Source: Pogona vitticeps (Eukaryota > Chordata > Lepidosauria > Squamata > Agamidae). From it: a stretch of 64,000 bases of DNA. Position 1 is the first letter of the stretch. Every line of letters begins with the position of its first letter. The translations under genes were made by a program, and so were the position numbers. This document shows, piece after piece, positions 56,601-64,000 of this stretch. Location: NCBI RefSeq assembly GCF_051106095.1, contig NC_135785.1:104036501-104100500 (forward strand). The letters run 5' to 3'. The notes under the pieces were generated by a model. It had not been told where the DNA came from. It was given only the letters and a program-made list of their open reading frames with translations, and made no database searches.

Positions 56601-57973
56601 TTATAGTAGAATCTACTCAGTCTCATTGTTTTCATTACTCCTGGGATATTGTGTATAGAATCACTGGCCTTTTTCTTATACCAAAATATGCCAATTAAAC
56701 TTTGATCTCATGTCTTGTATTTATAGCAAGTCTTGTACACCGGACAAAAAGCCTACAGTGCTGTTTTTCCTGAAAGGATATTTCCCTGAAGAACAAATTC
56801 ATCATGACCATATCTTTCATTGTAAACCTTTACATGTGCAAAACCGTCACAGTTTGGACACAGCCAAAGGTGAAAGTACTTTTCAACGGACCTTTTGGGA
56901 AAAATATTTATGTTTTTTATATATTAAAGGTTTGCCATCTTCAGTTTTAATTTTAAGAGCCCATGGGGAAAGTTGTACATTTCATTTTTTATTATCAGCC
57001 ATGAAAGACACATGGACAGATGACAATCGCACCGAACTCACAGTCTAGACAGGCAGATATAGAAATAGAAACAAAACAAAAAATACCAACACCAAGGGAA
57101 CAAAAAGTAAGGGTATCAAAACTAGTGTGATGTCAGCTAACATGCTCCTTATGCACCTGGGATGTTCACTCGTTTCATATTTGTAGTGTTTGCTGGGATT
57201 CTTATAATAATCCTAGTCAGTAGGCATCTTGCAAAGCTTTGTGAAGAAATGTTTTCATATGAAAGAGAGCAGTCATTTTGCCTGAACTTTTTCTGCTGTT
57301 TTTCCTTAGCAAGAAAGAGACATTTAAAATCCAATGCCATCTTATCATGCATTTGTTTGCCTTCCGTGGACATTTGTTTGTCATTACCCAAGGATGAGGC
57401 ATTCTATTATTTAAACTTCTGCACTCTTGGGAAGAATGATAGACAAAGCTGGAAAACAATAGGCATTATCACCAGAGCAAGTAATAAGAAATACAAACCA
57501 GGTAGATAGGTTTTGCATCCTAAATACAAAGTGTTTTTTGAAAAATGTCCTTATGAGAATAAAAAATAAAGATCTTTTGTCTCCGAATCTGCCCAATGGT
57601 GAACTTAACTTGCACTTCCTAACAGTTACATAATACAGTATGCCTTGCAAACAACCTCTGCCCTGTTTCATAAAGGCATAATGAACAATGGTGTAGCCAT
57701 AGTAACATCATTTACCCTTGAGTCTATACTAGTCTGGCGCACATGTTATGGTTTTGGGTAGTTGTTGCTTTTAATGTTGTCAGATGATTTTGACATCTTT
57801 GCCAACTGCAGCTTTGCTTGAGCAGCAAAACAACAAAGAGATGATCTGATCTGATCTGATTTTCCCCACTTCACCATGTCCCATCCCAGCTTACCTTCTG
57901 CCATCATCACCGTGCCAAAGCCAAATACTTCGAGCTCAGTGAAACCTTCAGGGAGAGGGTGTGATGTTGCCAT
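41467..57973 (-). CDS. RGR: RGR opsin gene, seven exons, complete
   Basis: Retinal G-protein-coupled receptor, a seven-pass opsin of intracellular membranes in retinal pigment epithelium and Mueller glia. It binds all-trans-retinal and, in light, converts it to 11-cis-retinal for the photic visual cycle. The coding order on the minus strand is 57973-57895, 52993-52837, 51025-50904, 46894-46741, 45711-45594, 44271-44158 and 41610-41467: 888 bases, 295 residues plus stop. All introns are GT-AG and all phases fit. Visible marks: C88 and C162 (disulfide pair), DRY 112-114, CWGPY 223-227 in helix 6, Schiff-base lysine K255, NALIY 261-265 (the NPxxY position) and the C-terminal ALGNENYRGGIWQ block. 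Mammalian RGR, as I recall it, has GRY and NAINY at these two sites. No lesion is seen. Confidence 0.97.
41760..42935 (-). mobile_element. CR1-type LINE derivative lacking reverse transcriptase (RGR intron 6)
   Basis: Minus-strand order: end of the endonuclease region (SWSDPHLI, then DPIGFQ, APVEALVDGWF, RARPASWFN; 42892-42590), a spacer, then a 169-codon open frame (42415-41906). That frame begins with the usual pre-RT linker (VELFRIVRDLSRIG, GPPLSISPDQFAAFLKSK, HFQLVTPEIVDKA). It passes in frame to the ORF2 C-terminus (LGPHYLTERLLPP, RNRTFSAVAPQLRNN, MAPSLGIFKSQLKTWLFRQA). All RT blocks are missing between the two. The 3' UTR ends in an ATTT-type tail at 41768-41780. The element is non-autonomous, and the join is clean and open. 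Confidence 0.75.
42936..44157. other. RGR intron 6, remaining part
   Basis: No further recognisable element; AT-rich intron. Confidence 0.5.
44158..44271 (-). CDS. RGR: RGR exon 6
   Basis: Acceptor TTTTTGCAG, donor GTATGT. Residues 211-248: helix 6 with CWGPY, through ESVAFISPKVLM. Both borders are phase 0. Confidence 0.95.
44976..45207. mobile_element. hAT MITE in RGR intron 5
   Basis: Starts TAGAGATGGGCATGAA and ends GTTTGTGCCCATTACTA (inverted repeats). The flanking 8-mers GATGGGAC (44968-44975) and GGTGGGAC (45208-45215) differ at one base. The interior has repeated gaaccacgaacc-like units, typical of a squamate hAT MITE family. No transposase. Confidence 0.82.
45594..45711 (-). CDS. 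RGR: RGR exon 5
   Basis: Acceptor CCCCTAG, donor GTAAGT. Residues 171-210: helix 5 (YLIPLAFFNFVIPVFIILTA) and the start of the third cytoplasmic loop (DHKFKKTGQFK). Ends in phase 0. Confidence 0.95.
45712..46740. other. RGR intron 4
   Basis: A MITE-like fragment lies at about 45985-46110 (ctggtggttctccacatttt ... cagtctaaaccatctggaac). Nothing else is recognised. Confidence 0.5.
46741..46894 (-). CDS. RGR: RGR exon 4
   Basis: Acceptor TGTGCAG, donor GTAAGG. Residues 120-170: helix 4 (SMAMFLWLFSAFWAAMPLLG) and the extracellular loop GEYDYEPLRTCCTLDY with C162. Ends in phase 2. Confidence 0.97.
47290..47970 (+). mobile_element. LINE remnant (ORF2 C-terminal region), RGR intron 3
   Basis: Plus-strand translation gives ALRVFAAKIMSQITYEAEMWG then LESVQHNVIHILFSLPLGTP. 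This is the post-RT region of vertebrate LINEs (compare an AKIVPQLTYG...WG pattern). Frame changes follow, and the match fades after about 47.97 kb. Family not fixed. Confidence 0.6.
47971..50903. other. RGR intron 3, remaining part
   Basis: Possible old LINE 3' tail to about 48.35 kb. Otherwise unrecognised; short homopolymer runs at 49208-49222 and 49319-49333. Confidence 0.45.
50904..51025 (-). CDS. RGR: RGR exon 3
   Basis: Acceptor CTCCCAG, donor GTAATT. Residues 79-119: YWPYGSEGC with C88, helix 3, and AWDRYHQYCT with DRY at 112-114. Ends in phase 1. Confidence 0.96.
51456..51983. mobile_element. hAT MITE in RGR intron 2, split by an L1 end
   Basis: Starts CAGGGGTCCCCAACC and ends GGTTGGGGGCCACTG (inverted repeats). 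TTTTAAAG flanks it exactly on both sides (51448-51455 and 51984-51991). The left half is GC-rich with tandem gtgggcatgttgcacttgc-like units. A nested insertion occupies 51718-51961. Confidence 0.88.
51718..51961 (+). mobile_element. L1-type 3' end nested in the hAT MITE
   Basis: The 12-mer CCAAAAAGGTTG flanks it exactly (51706-51717 and 51962-51973). It ends in a pyrimidine-rich block (51866-51905) and an A-rich tail, like the 3' UTR of the L1 at 14.6 kb. It is a 5'-truncated copy of about 240 bases. Confidence 0.7.
52837..52993 (-). CDS. RGR: RGR exon 2
   Basis: Acceptor TTTTTTACAG, donor GTAATT. Residues 27-78: the end of helix 1 (ALLGFSLNMLTI), loop KIKEVRTPGNF, and helix 2 (LVFNLALSDCGICINAFIAA). 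Ends in phase 2. Confidence 0.96.
52994..53288. other. RGR intron 1, acceptor-side end
   Basis: Includes the polypyrimidine tract and AG of exon 2; nothing else is seen. Confidence 0.6.
53289..53466 (+). mobile_element. tRNA-derived SINE, RGR intron 1
   Basis: Best tRNA-like head in the window: gagggcagttagctcagtgg, then gttgggggttcgaatcccca with an intact B-box. The body has gtgtggccttgagcaagctg. The tail is cut by the next element at 53467. Confidence 0.8.
53467..53640 (+). mobile_element. hAT-like MITE, one end only
   Basis: Begins agtggttcccaaact...gaggaccggttggggggacg, the usual left end of a GC-rich squamate hAT MITE. It continues with CpG- and CA-rich sequence. No matching right end was found, so it is truncated or too diverged. 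Confidence 0.45.
53641..54589. other. RGR intron 1, unrecognised part
   Basis: No gene or repeat ends seen. Confidence 0.4.
54590..55290 (-). mobile_element. Possible solo LTR
   Basis: On the minus strand the block has a promoter-like GC-mixed part with TGACGTCA (near 54876), an AATAAA about 170 bases from its 3' end, and sharply different composition from the flanks. No internal region is nearby. Ends and target duplication are not resolved; it could be another repeat. Confidence 0.25.
55291..57894. other. RGR intron 1, donor-side part
   Basis: Frames up to 142 codons (minus strand, 56108-55680) and 115 codons (57162-57509) with no known domain. A GATCT run lies at 57842-57860. Donor GT at 57894-57893. 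Confidence 0.45.
57895..57973 (-). CDS. RGR: RGR exon 1 (coding part)
   Basis: Starts CAAGATGG (A at -3, G at +4). Encodes residues 1-26 (MATSHPLP...FTELEVFGFG...MMAE) plus one base, then donor GTAAGC. It matches the FGELEVLAVG part of human RGR. The frame stays open upstream to an ATG at 58111 that is probably leader. Confidence 0.93.
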
Positions 57974-58110
57974 CTTGTTGACGCACCAAGGCTGGTCTAG
58001 CCTAGGGTCTGTCTTGTGAACTAGCAAACTCTCTGTGACAAATCTCTGATTCTGACTCTCTCTCTCTCTCTCTCTTTCTCCCTTTTTGGCTGGCTTTTCT
58101 GCCTCTTCCA

Positions 58111-58190
58111 AAAGCCCAAGGCAGCTTCTTTCTTAAAGGGCCAGTTCACACGTGGACCTAGAACAGATTATTATGAGTAATAAGCTCCGT
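58111..58190 (-). promoter_or_regulatory. RGR: RGR proximal promoter candidate
   Basis: On the minus strand upstream of exon 1: a TAATCT core (58170-58165), OTX/CRX-like; a perfect E-box CACGTG (58149-58154); and CCCTTTAAGAAAG (near 58139-58127), a weak TATA-like box. OTX2 and MITF, which bind such sites, are known regulators of pigment-epithelium genes. The assignment is inferred from position. Confidence 0.4.
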
Positions 58191-58929
58191 GGTATGTTTT
58201 CCAGAATTTCTTTAATAAAGCAAATGACAGCAGGCATCTGCCTGTACATTCTGCAAACTGTGTCATTCACAGGAGAGAGAGAGAAGAGGGGGAGGGGAAG
58301 AGAGAGGAATGCTTTTATGGTCTTTGCAAAGGATACTTTGTGGATATGAAATCCATCTATTCCTTCTTGATGCTTATGTCTTTTTGGAATGGCCATGCTT
58401 CCCAAAAGGTAGACCTTTATGCACAATGGGCATGTCTTTGGATCATTCCTATAAGCATCTGGCTCTAAAATAACCCTGGACAAATAAAAACTGAACTGGG
58501 ATCTTTAAAAATCCTATCTAGTCCTGTGCATCAAAGGATACTTTGGGCTTATTTTTAAGGCTTGGGGATTCATCAGAAGCCCTCTCCCACTCATCACATG
58601 GTAAGCTGCTGTTGAAACTGAGTGGGCTTCCAAAATCTGTGTGCAATGCAGGCTACCCAATCAAAGGGGAAAAGGCAAAAACAAAACAATTGGGCATGCA
58701 CAGTGCTTCCAGAATAGCTAAAGAATCTCTCTGGGTCTTAGCCTAATTTTGTGCATGCTATAGGAATGCATACTTCACACAGAACATTTAGGGCTTTTCT
58801 GTACCTTGGATACAATCCAAAGAATGTTAGATTCCCCTAAATTTCACCCAAACTAGTGGTGCTAAAATCATGCTCTCTATGCTTGATGCCAGGTTTGGGG
58901 AGCATGGTACTGTTCACCAATGAATTACC
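58191..58929. other. 5' flank of RGR, unrecognised
   Basis: A purine-rich run lies at 58271-58306. No gene. Confidence 0.4.
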
Positions 58930-59165
58930 GCTAGCTAGTGGCTCAGTGAATTAGGAACCTGGCTGTAGAACCAGAGACTGGAAGGTCGGTTCCTCACTTT
59001 CCTTCCCAGGAGAGCCAACCTGTATAGTCTTGGGCAAGCTGCAGAGTCCCAGAATCCCCCAAGAAGAAGGGAATGGGAAGTTACTTCTAAGTACTCTATA
59101 CGTAGGACATCCTGGAAAAGGTCAACACAGGTCAGGACTGACTTGGTGACATTTGGATACTAGTG
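58930..59165 (+). mobile_element. tRNA-derived SINE
   Basis: Head gctagctagtggctcagtga, diverged B-box, body tagtcttgggcaagctgcag, tail caggtcaggactgacttggt. Same family as 30529. Confidence 0.68.
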
Positions 59166-60244
59166 TGAGGACACAGCCTACTTGTAGGAGTCAGAACCAT
59201 CTGGGGAAGGATTTGGTCCCTTTCACATCTTTTCAACAGTGAAAGGGTACTCAGCCACAGCTGCTGCTTCCACCATCCTCCCCAGGTTGTCCCTAGATAG
59301 CATTGTCCACCCACCACTTGCTCTGCAGAAGCACACGGAAGTCGTCTGTTGTCTCAGTAAGAGGGTGGGAAAGGGTCATGGTGAAAGAGGGAGAGGAATA
59401 TCCATTATACCCTTTTTCTTTGCTCTTAAAGAAGTGGGACCATGTGCTTCATTGTTGTCTGCAAACACTCTAAGAGCATTTAGAAGCTACAAATAGTACA
59501 AGAGGCAATGGTCACATTGCTGTCTGGCATTTTAGAGAACGTAAACACCAGCCTTCAATCAATTGCACCGCCTTCCAATGTGCTTCCAAAAGGGTGCTGA
59601 TTTTGATCAATGAAGCTCTAAAGCAGCTAGAGACCAGGATATCCAAAACACCACCACTTCCTGTATGTACCTTCCTATAGCAGAATATCCCCAGTGGAGG
59701 CTCAGTTGCATATTCTACCATCCCAAGCAAGGGGGCATTCGGGCACCTAAGATAAGACTTCCTCTGTAGCAGCATCTCAGCTCTAGAGGTGTCTCTCAAG
59801 AGAGATCAGGCTAGCTGCTCTTGAACTATGGTGTGTGTGTGTGTGTGCACATGTGCGCACATGGGGTGGGGAGGGGCAGTCAACAACTGTATTGTCTCCA
59901 GAGGCCTTTGGTCTCCAACACTGGGTTTAGAGTTGCCTTTTTGGGAATGCTTCAAATCTGCTTTCAAAGAAGTTTTGATCTGTTTTAAAAATAACATTAC
60001 TAATCTTTTTTTTAAAAATCAATTCATTCTGCTTTATGATAATTTCAAGAGCCCTGATGGACAGAAAAGTGATGAATAAATGCTTCAAATAAAAAAAAAT
60101 AAAAAAAGGTCACCATTCCACAAGCCTAGGACTTGGGGTTTCACAAGGAGACCCACTTATGCAGAAGTATTTGATCCCATCTTTTAACACAACCTGTGTT
60201 GGCAGATAGGTTGCACTCCCCAGAGTCTGGCTGATATTCTGACC
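59166..60244. other. No recognised gene
   Basis: 59512-59800 on the minus strand gives an RDTSRAEMLLQRKSY...YATEPPLGIFCYRK peptide that looks like a decayed LINE piece; not certain. A GT run lies at 59830-59850 and A-rich runs at 60090-60107. Confidence 0.4.
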
Positions 60245-60588
60245 CATAGAATCATGAAGTTGGAAAGGGGCCTATAAGGCCATCAAGTCCAACCCCCTGC
60301 TTGGTACAGGAATATAAATCAAAGGATATCTGCTGCGTAGTTGTTTAAGTTTCTCTTGAATGCCTCCAGTGTTGGAGCACTCCCCACCTCTTGAGGTAAC
60401 TGGTTCCATTGTTGTACTGCTCTAACAATTTGGAAGATTTTCCTGATATTCAATCAAAATCTGGCTTCCTGTAACTTGAGCCCATTGTTGCGTGTCTTGC
60501 ACTCTGGAATGATCATGAACAAATCCTGCACCTCCTCTGTATGACAGCCTTTCAAGTATTTGAAAAGTGTTATCATTCTGTTGTGATG
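60245..60588 (-). mobile_element. CR1 LINE 3' end
   Basis: Classic amniote CR1 3' region in reverse: catagaatcatgaagttgga, tcaagtccaaccccctgctt, ttggaagattttcctgatat and gcctttcaagtatttgaaaa. Only the 3' part is present. Confidence 0.85.
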
Positions 60589-61119
60589 CCTCAAGAGATA
60601 TCACATGCTTTTTCCCATGTGGGGTAGCATGGTAGGCAGACAGTGAACTCATCAGATGCAGAGGGAAAGAGCTCAGTAAAACCAAATGCAGCAAGCATAA
60701 GGCTCCAGGGACACCCCAAGTAAATAGTCAAATACAAAGAAGACGATGGAGCCAACAAGAAATCTCTTCTAGACAAACCAATGTGCTTCACCCTGACCCT
60801 TCTAAGAGAAGCTGAGTTCTTACTCTGGTCAGCTTCAGCCATGCATAACCACAGCCTTGCGGCCCTTGTTCCAAATTTCGAGTGTGTTTACATGCTAAGT
60901 TCCATATAATTGAAACCTGTTTCGTGGTTTTCCTTGTGTCAGTTCTGTTCTGTGTTTCGCATGTGTCGTTTGCTCTTGTCTGTGACCTGATCAATTTGTT
61001 ATCAGACTTCTTATTATTGTAATGCCAATTCCAAGGCAGCAAATATTGTATATTAATTTTTCATGTGCATTGTGTTTTGTGTACACCAGAGACTGAATCT
61101 GACAAAATCCAAATGAGAA
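60589..61119. other. No recognised feature
   Basis: Unique-looking; short frames only. Confidence 0.4.
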
Positions 61120-62710
61120 TATGTCAACAGATTTGACAAACAAAACAATGGCCCACAGACAGGAAACATTCAATATACATTCCAATCCCTAAGAAAGGAG
61201 ATGCCAAGGAGTGCAATAACTATAGGACCATTGATTTAATTCTTCATGCAAGCAAAGTGATGCTTAAGGTGTTTTAAAAAGAGTGATTACCTTATATGGA
61301 GCCAAAAACACCTGATGTTCAAGCTGGATTTTGAAAAGGAAGAGAGCATATTGCAAATATCCACTGGCTACTAGCGAGCATCAAAGAATTTGATAAGAAG
61401 ATCAGTCTGTGCTTTATAGATTTCAGGAAAAGCCTTTGACTGTGTAGATCATGAGAATTTGTTCTGAAAGAAATAAGTTTTCTCAGCACTTGATTGTCTT
61501 GATGTGTAAATTGTATTGTGGACAAGAAGCTACCATTAGTACAGAATATGGAGAGACGGAACAGCTTCCTATAGGCAAAGGTGTCGGGCAAGGGTGCATT
61601 TCATCCACTTATCTGTTCAATCTGTATCATACAGAAAGTCAAATTAGATTTAGATGAAGGAGAAATGAAAATTAGTGAAAGAAACATCAGTAATATGCAG
61701 ATGGCACCATCTTACTGGCAGAATGCAACAATGACTTGAAATGACTTTTAGTGAAAGTAAAAGAAGAAAATGCCAAAGGATGACTGGAGTTGAGTGTTTA
61801 AAAAGACAAAAATCATTATTAAACAAGACCTACACAATTTTAGCATTGACAATGAAGAAATTGATATAGTTAGATATTTTGTATACCTTGGTTCATTCAT
61901 CATTCCAAATGGAGACTGCAGCCAAGAAATCTGAAGATGATCGAGACTAGGAAGGGCAGCATTGAAGGAACTAGAAAAGATAATCAAGTGTAAGGATGTC
62001 TCACTGGAGACCGAGGCCAAGATCATCCACACCCTTTTATTTCTCATCACTAAGTATGGGTGTGAAAGCTGGATGGTAAAGAAAGCTGACAGGAATATCA
62101 TTGATTTGTTTGGAATGTGGTTCTGAAGGAGAGCTTTACAGATACCCAGAGTGCCTCAAAGACAAATAAGTGGGTCCTAAATCAGATCAAGCCTGAACTT
62201 GGCAAAAAAGTTGAGACTGAGGCTATTCTACTTTGGACACATCATGAGAAGGCAGAATTGCCCAGAAAAGAGGAAAGTGCTGGGAAAGGTGGAACGGAGC
62301 AAGAAAATGGGAAGACCAAATACAAGATGGACTACTGTATTTTTCCATGTATAAGATGCCCCCATGTATAAGACCCCCCAACTTTTCTAACCCACTTTTC
62401 TAAGCCTTAGCAAAAGGAGGGGAAAGCAGGGATCAAAGCACTGCGGGATCACTTTGATCTCTGCTTTTTCCTCCACTTGTTTTTGTTCTCGCCTCAGCTT
62501 ACTTCCGTGTATAAGACGACCCTCAATTTTTAATCTAAAGATTTTAGACAAAAGTATCATCTTATACATGGAAAAATACGGTAACTTTCTAAAGGAGCCC
62601 ATAGGTTTACAAGAGCCAAACACTGCAGTTGAGGGCAGAACATTCTGGAGATTGCTCATTCATAGGGTCACCATAAGTCAGAGGCAACTTGACGGCACAT
62701 AGCAACAATT
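61120..62710 (+). mobile_element. RTE-type LINE (Bov-B-related), RT domain to 3' end, decayed
   Basis: Successive frames give IPKKGDAKECNNYRTI (RT start, near 61180), KAFDCVDHE (61430), GQEATISTEYGETEQLPIGK (61520), YADGTILLAE in the catalytic block (near 61696), VYLGSFIIPNGDCSQEI (61880), YGCESWMVKKADRNIIDLF (62050), LRLFYFGHIMRR (62220) and HRVTISQRQLDGT at the end (62660-62700). Several frameshifts and stops are needed to connect these, and the endonuclease is missing. The 3' end gggtcaccataagtcagagg...acttgacggcac matches the tails of the SINEs in this window. A MITE is inserted at 62335. Confidence 0.85.
62335..62582. mobile_element. Tc1/mariner-like MITE nested in the LINE
   Basis: TA on both sides (62333-62334 and 62583-62584). 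Terminal inverted repeats CTGTATTTTTCCATGTATAA and its complement with one change. No transposase. LINE sequence resumes directly after it. Confidence 0.82.
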
Positions 62711-62752
62711 GTTTATACTTATGATTTATGCCTATATATGCGTGTATGTAAG

Positions 62753-64000
62753 CAGGGCCGGACTGGGACCAAAAATCGGTCCTGGCATTTAGAGCACACA
62801 GGCCCACCGGCTGTGGGGACACAGGCCCACCTGTTGTGGGCTCCATTCACGATATTGTGGCGCGCTGAAAGGGCGTTGCTGGTATAGTGGTATTGGTACA
62901 TGCTTACGAGTTCTCCCTATCCCAATCATTGCCCTGGTTGTATAAATAACAAGGAGCATAAGGAAATCTAAACCTATAAAATCATCACGTTAAACAAAAA
63001 GTGTAATTAAAATTTAATGTTTAAATTTGTCAATGATAGTGCTCTCTAAACAAAAAACACCAACAGTACAATGTGAGATCTTATAGCTATTTTAATGTAT
63101 TGAAACATTAGATCATTAAACATAACTGCAACAAAACGTTCAATGTGAACAAGCCATAAGTAGCAGATCCTCCTACATCAACACTTCCACCAGGAACAAA
63201 AGGCTCGGCTCAAGAGCTTTCCACCTCGTTTATGATTTGAACATTTTAAATTTGAACCCTACTAATACTGGAAAGACTTAGGAATGATACGTTATCAAGG
63301 AATAAGAAGACTTTGCAGGGCTTCACTACTCTCTGCAACTCTGTTGATGATGGCATCCACATCAAGACTCATGAGGATTTCTTTTTCTGTAGCCATTAAC
63401 ATGAATGAATCCAAATGGTCCTGGGATACAGTATTCCTCAGTCGATTCTTGATGAACCTCAAGGTGGAGAAGCTTCTCTCACAAGCAACTTGAGTAAATG
63501 ATAGAGTCAGTAGGAATTTGTAGGCTAGACCTATCACATTATAGGCATCTGTTAATAAATTGTAGTGCCGTAGAATTTGATAGCAACAAATGGCACAGTT
63601 CTTACATGTTGCACATGGCTTATTTAACAGCTCCATTTCATAAAATTGTTGACTTAGATCTTCCATGGGCGTTTCTCTTGACACCCTTACAGTGTATTCT
63701 TCTAGCGCTGATGTCTTCAATTTGTCCCAATGCAAAGCTAGACTAGTTAATTCAGCTGTGGCATTCTCATTAAATTTGATCAAGACTTTACTTAAATCTT
63801 CCATTGCAGATATACAGTATGAAGCCCTTGTTCTCTTATGTTTGAAAAGTTCCTAGGGTCTAGGCATGCATAGTCGGCATACAGTGTTTCACTAGCAAGA
63901 AAACGTCGAGTTATGCTCTCCGTGATTACATCAAGGATCACATTGTGTACTTGTATCTTATATGCCATGATGCCATCAGATATTACTTCATTTTGAAAAC
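62753..64000 (-). mobile_element. hAT DNA transposon, 3' part, runs off the window
   Basis: The 3' terminus starts CAGGGCCGGACTGGGACC at 62753, a hAT-type end; the left flank 8-mer is TATGTAAG. The minus-strand transposase frame lies inside at 63295-64000. The other end and the second target copy are outside the window. Confidence 0.75.
63295..64000 (-). pseudogene. hAT transposase, C-terminal part with dimerisation domain
   Basis: A 169-codon open frame (63804-63295) ends in the hAT C-terminal dimerisation region: FTQVACERSFSTLRFIKNRL then RNTVSQDHLDSFMLM. Upstream to the window edge another frame continues the protein (VHNVILDVITESITRRF, then CLDPRNFSNIREQG). A frame change lies at about 63805-63831, so this copy is probably inactive. 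Catalytic Asp residues and the BED finger would lie beyond the edge. The element encodes the enzyme for its own cut-and-paste movement; a domesticated role is not indicated. Confidence 0.8.

Noticed and set aside
56710-57048. 112-codon plus-strand frame as an exon
   Set aside because: No recognised family and no convincing splice context.

Overview
The window is nuclear DNA of a vertebrate, and the repeats point to a squamate reptile (lizard or snake). It holds tRNA-headed Sauria-type SINEs ending in ACCTTT repeats, Bov-B and other RTE LINEs, CR1-type and L1 LINEs, Penelope-like terminal repeats, hAT and Tc1/mariner miniature transposons and many long microsatellites. Family names for repeats are from memory of their ends and protein motifs, not from a library search.

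One host gene is present and complete: RGR, the retinal G-protein-coupled receptor opsin, on the minus strand from a start codon at 57973 to a stop ending at 41467. Seven exons with GT/AG borders and matching phases give a 295-residue protein, the same length as I recall for human RGR. The Schiff-base lysine is at 255, the disulfide cysteines at 88 and 162, and a DRY triplet at 112-114. An E-box and an OTX/CRX-like site lie just upstream of exon 1.

Layout. 1-41 kb lies 3' of RGR and is gene-poor: RTE LINE end (1-475), Sauria SINEs, a Penelope-like inverted repeat (1.7-2.0 kb), a Tigger-like palindromic MITE (8.9-9.2 kb), an L1 with target-site duplications (14.6-15.5 kb), a broken endogenous retrovirus (about 23.35-27.86 kb) with three later insertions, a Bov-B end and a duplicated segment (31-32 kb), and long microsatellites. 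41.5-58 kb is RGR; its introns hold a CR1-type LINE derivative lacking its reverse transcriptase, two hAT MITEs (one with a nested L1), LINE remnants and SINEs. 58-64 kb is 5' flank with a SINE, a CR1 end, an RTE LINE carrying a nested MITE, and a hAT transposon running off the right edge.

No rRNA, true tRNA, CRISPR or bacterial-type system is present, and I found no novel multigene system. The most distinctive items are the RT-less LINE derivative with an open fused frame, the perfect 44-bp palindrome inside a MITE, the paired inverted Penelope-like structures, and the promoter layout of RGR.
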